From positions 1-35,983 of the forward strand of contig JAAEOI010000597.1 in NCBI GenBank assembly GCA_024244665.1: a stretch of 35,983 bases of DNA, given 5' to 3'. The DNA is from Bacteroidota bacterium (GTDB lineage Bacteria; Bacteroidota; Bacteroidia; Bacteroidales; GCA-2748055). The position numbers and the translations under genes were made by a program. The notes under the pieces are model-generated. The model ran no database searches, was not told the origin of the DNA, and was given only the letters and a program-made list of their open reading frames with translations. Shown here piece by piece: positions 33,455-35,983 of the stretch (positions within the stretch are counted from its first letter, which is position 1; each line of letters begins with the position of its first letter).

Positions 33455-34396
33455 ATGTCACTGATTATTGACCATATCGATAAATCCTTTGATGCCGTGC
33501 AGGCACTTACGAAGGTCGACTTCGAGGTGAAGGACGGGGAGCTGTTCGGACTGATCGGTCCCGACGGGGCAGGGAAATCGACACTTTTCCGCATCATGGC
33601 CTCCCTGGTGGTACCCGATGCAGGGCGCTGCCTGATGCATAGTCACGATGTGGTAAAGGATTACCGCGAGGTGAGAAAGATCATCGGTTATATGCCAGGA
33701 CGTTTCTCACTCTATATGGACCTGTCGGTGGAGGAGAATCTTGCTTTCTACGCCAGGGTATTCGGAACTACCGTTGAGGAGAACTACGAGCTGATACGCG
33801 ATGTGTATGAGCAGATTGCACCTTTCAAAAAACGGCTGGCAGGAAAACTTTCGGGGGGAATGAAGCAGAAACTGGCACTCTCCTGCGCCCTGATACACAG
33901 GCCGGAGATCCTGATCCTGGATGAACCCACCACCGGTGTGGATGCGGTGAGTCGAATGGAGTTCTGGGATATGCTCAAGAAGATTCAAAAAGAGGGGATC
34001 ACCATTGTTGTCTCCACACCCTATATGGATGAGGCAGAGATGTGCGACCGGGTGGCCTTAATTCAGAAAGGGAGCCTGCTGGAGATATCAGATCCCTCAA
34101 AGCCTTCAGGCAGAGATGAAGCACAACTATTTTCACTGAGAAGCAACAGGGGGGTATATGCTTACCTGGAGAAAGTAAGGAGCATGGAGGCTTGCAAACA
34201 CGCATGGCTCTTCGGTGATCAGCTTCATGTAACCCTGCGTTCGGAAGGGGATGCAGCCAATGTGAAATCGGTGATCGATGCGTGGGGCGACTCATCCCTG
34301 GAGTGGAAAAAGATCACCCCATCCGTGGAGGATCGCTTTATGGGACTGATGGATCAGGAGAGCGGGGCGCAACTTAACAGAGGGGAAAAGAACTGA
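33455..34396 (+). CDS. ABC exporter ATPase 1 (YbhF N-half-like; H-loop His replaced)
   Basis: The 313-residue ATPase has a Walker A Gly-Pro-Asp-Gly-Ala-Gly-Lys41-Ser and the canonical signature Leu-Ser-Gly-Gly-Met-Lys-Gln at 131-137. Walker B is Ile-Leu-Ile-Leu-Asp-Glu at 151-156. The switch position has Ser-Thr-Pro188-Tyr-Met-Asp-Glu-Ala-Glu, so Pro stands where the H-loop His normally is. About 80 extra C-terminal residues follow the ATPase fold. The stop overlaps the start of ATPase 2 by one base. Together they correspond to the two halves of the fused E. coli YbhF, here as separate genes. Substrate unknown; YbhF relatives export drugs or cations. Confidence 0.93.
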   Translation: MSLIIDHIDKSFDAVQALTKVDFEVKDGELFGLIGPDGAGKSTLFRIMASLVVPDAGRCLMHSHDVVKDYREVRKIIGYMPGRFSLYMDLSVEENLAFYARVFGTTVEENYELIRDVYEQIAPFKKRLAGKLSGGMKQKLALSCALIHRPEILILDEPTTGVDAVSRMEFWDMLKKIQKEGITIVVSTPYMDEAEMCDRVALIQKGSLLEISDPSKPSGRDEAQLFSLRSNRGVYAYLEKVRSMEACKHAWLFGDQLHVTLRSEGDAANVKSVIDAWGDSSLEWKKITPSVEDRFMGLMDQESGAQLNRGEKN

Positions 34397-35127
34397 TGGA
34401 AGAGCGGGAACATATCATTGAGGTAAAGGATATGGTGAAGAAGTTTGGCTCTTTTACGGCCAATGACCATCTTACCTTTCATGTGGAGCGCGGAGAGATT
34501 TTTGGTTTCCTGGGTGCCAATGGTGCAGGGAAGACCACGGCCATACGTATCCTGTGCGGACTCTCGTATCCCACCTCCGGGGAGATCCGAGTGGCAGGCC
34601 ATGATGTCTACCGGGAGCGGGAACGGATCAAGCGGAAGATCGGATATATGTCGCAGAAATTCTCTCTCTATGAGGATCTTACGGTTTCTGAGAATATTCA
34701 CCTCTATGCCGGTATCTACGGACTGGATAGAAAACAGATTGCTTCACGAAAGGAGCAGCTACTTGAGCGATTGGGTCTTGCTCATATCCGCAACAGGCTG
34801 ATCCGCGAGATCCCCCTGGGATGGAAACAGAAGCTTGCATTTTCGGTGGCCATTTTTCATCAACCGGCCATTGTTTTCCTTGATGAACCCACCGGTGGTG
34901 TTGATCCCATTACCAGGAGGCAGTTCTGGGAGATGATCCATGATGCAACCGGGGAGGGGATCACTGTTTTTGTGACCACCCACTATATGGACGAGGCTGA
35001 GTACTGCGACCGGGTGTCGATTATGGTGGATGGCCGGATCAGTGCGCTTGATACGCCAGCAGCATTGAAAAAGCAGCATGAATCAGAAAATATGAATGAA
35101 GTATTTCTTAATCTGGCCCGCTCATGA
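34396..35127 (+). CDS. ABC exporter ATPase 2 (YbhF C-half-like; degenerate signature)
   Basis: This 243-residue ATPase has Walker A Gly-Ala-Asn-Gly-Ala-Gly-Lys46-Thr, Walker B Ile-Val-Phe-Leu-Asp-Glu at 159-164, and an intact H-loop His196 in Thr-Thr-His-Tyr-Met-Asp-Glu. Its signature reads Ile-Pro-Leu-Gly-Trp-Lys-Gln (139-145) instead of Leu-Ser-Gly-Gly-Gln, which is typical for the second half of YbhF-like ATPases. Paired with ATPase 1, it would form one consensus and one degenerate ATP site. The gene overlaps ATPase 1 by one base (TGATG) and the permease gene by four (ATGA). Confidence 0.93.
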   Translation: MEEREHIIEVKDMVKKFGSFTANDHLTFHVERGEIFGFLGANGAGKTTAIRILCGLSYPTSGEIRVAGHDVYRERERIKRKIGYMSQKFSLYEDLTVSENIHLYAGIYGLDRKQIASRKEQLLERLGLAHIRNRLIREIPLGWKQKLAFSVAIFHQPAIVFLDEPTGGVDPITRRQFWEMIHDATGEGITVFVTTHYMDEAEYCDRVSIMVDGRISALDTPAALKKQHESENMNEVFLNLARS

Positions 35128-35983
35128 ACAGGTTTTTCGGATTTGTGAAGAAGGAGTTTCAGCACATTTTCAGGGATAAACGTACCCTGCTGATCCTCTT
35201 CGGGCTTCCCATTGTGATGATCATCCTCTTTGGATTTGTGGTAACCACCGAGATCCGTGATGTTGAGGTGGGGATCTGGGACCGATCCATGGATCAGGCC
35301 TCAATCATGGCCACACAGAAGATATTTTCATCGGGATACTTCATACCAGCCGGATACATTGATCATGAGGAGGAGATCGGGGAGCTGTTCCGAAGCGGCA
35401 GGGCCAGGGTAGTGGTGGTCTTTGAGGAGGGCTTTGAGCGGAACCTCAGGCGGGAGAACCGTGCTGCCATTAAGCTGATTACTGATGCTTCGGATGCGAA
35501 TACGGCTCAGCTCTCGCTTACGTACCTCCAGGGGGTATTAATGACCTATTTTCAATCCATGAACGAGGATGTAGAGCTTCCCTGGTCGGTGAATACTCAT
35601 TTCAGGATGTTCTACAACGAGGAGATGAAAGGGGTTTATATGTTTGTACCAGGACTGATGGCATTAATACTGATGCTCATTTCGGCGCTGATGACCTCGG
35701 TGACCATTACGAGGGAGAAGGAGTTCGGAACCATGGAACTACTGCTGGCATCCCCCTTGAAGCCCAGGGAGATCATCCTGGGTAAAGTAACGCCCTATGT
35801 GCTCCTGTCGCTTACCAACGCCATGACAATTATCCTGCTGGGCTTCCTGGTATTTGATGTGCCGGTTGAGGGAAGTCTCTGGTTGCTGATCCTGGAGTGC
35901 ATGATCTATATCACCCTGGCTCTCTCTCTTGGAGTATTGATCTCTACAAACGCGAAGACACAGCAGATGGCCATGTTCATGAG
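35124..35983 (+). CDS. ABC-2 type permease (YbhS/YbhR-like), partial at window end
   Basis: The frame is open from ATG 35124 through the window end (286 codons). It encodes an N-terminal membrane helix at about 20-42, a long periplasmic region to about 170, and helices from about 173. The ABC-2 permease motif Arg-Glu-Lys-Glu-x-Gly-Thr-Met-Glu-Leu-Leu-Leu-Ala-Ser-Pro-Leu-Lys-Pro is present; it forms the coupling helix that contacts the ATPases. The start overlaps the ATPase 2 stop. A second permease gene would be expected downstream if the operon follows the YbhS-YbhR plan. Confidence 0.9.
   Translation, partial: MNRFFGFVKKEFQHIFRDKRTLLILFGLPIVMIILFGFVVTTEIRDVEVGIWDRSMDQASIMATQKIFSSGYFIPAGYIDHEEEIGELFRSGRARVVVVFEEGFERNLRRENRAAIKLITDASDANTAQLSLTYLQGVLMTYFQSMNEDVELPWSVNTHFRMFYNEEMKGVYMFVPGLMALILMLISALMTSVTITREKEFGTMELLLASPLKPREIILGKVTPYVLLSLTNAMTIILLGFLVFDVPVEGSLWLLILECMIYITLALSLGVLISTNAKTQQMAMFM

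Noticed and set aside
34396..35127. Degenerate signature alone as a sign of a pseudogene
   Set aside because: Walker A, Walker B, H-loop and reading frame are intact and LGWKQ-type signatures are typical of YbhF second halves.

Overview
The window reads as a chromosomal segment of a Bacteroidota bacterium, most like a free-living or anaerobic Bacteroidales/Marinilabiliales-type organism (inference). The evidence is a probable type IX secretion (T9SS) sorting tail, TAnnTTTG promoter boxes, a PorE-like OmpA protein, many lipoproteins, GH3 enzymes, PKD and LytTR proteins, and few recognisable Shine-Dalgarno sequences. Base composition looks even. There is no transposase, integrase, phage gene, tRNA, rRNA or CRISPR array, so this looks like core or soft-core chromosome rather than an island.

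Layout. 1-8.2 kb: end of a secreted protein, a TonB-like protein, a PA14-containing GH3 glycosidase, an ArnT/PMT-like membrane glycosyltransferase, then two divergent Gfo/Idh/MocA oxidoreductases (one cytosolic, one Tat-exported) with a small two-helix membrane protein. 8.2-8.6 kb: a poorly explained stretch closed by a terminator. 8.6-12.0 kb: queE, a PorE-like TPR/propeller/OmpA protein and a membrane-bound LytTR regulator, overlapping one another. 12.1-16.5 kb: a C1 (bleomycin-hydrolase-like) peptidase and a NagZ-type GH3/serine-hydrolase fusion. 16.7-19.9 kb: methylmalonyl-CoA epimerase, a CitD-CitE fusion and CitF, which together would give a citrate (or citramalate) lyase. 20-23 kb: a PKD lipoprotein and an ECF sigma / membrane anti-sigma-like / repeat-protein operon ending in a strong hairpin. 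23.2-30.5 kb: isoaspartyl peptidase, an isocitrate/isopropylmalate-type dehydrogenase with an HD-like protein, PepD, a rubredoxin (54 codons with its stop) coupled to an unknown membrane protein, and an M28 peptidase with a PDZ domain. 30.6-36.0 kb: a TetR-TolC-HlyD-ABC-ABC-permease export operon that runs off the window.

The gene content is mostly catabolic and envelope-related. Several genes handle peptides or damaged protein (C1 peptidase, isoaspartyl peptidase, PepD, M28), and others handle glycans or central carbon.

Most unusual are two non-coding heptamer arrays. Sixteen exact-length 7-bp units (xxCTCAG) fill the whole gap between two convergent genes. Eight degenerate 7-bp units (ATTTACT type) run directly into the start codon of the epimerase gene. 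Rotated, both have the skeleton RCTnnnT with A/G alternation at the first base. Other points worth checking are an ABC ATPase pair whose defects fall on the same composite ATP site, a 17-residue repeat protein in the sigma operon, an HD-family protein with Ala in place of the signature His, and two promoters placed so close to their start codons that the mRNAs may be leaderless.
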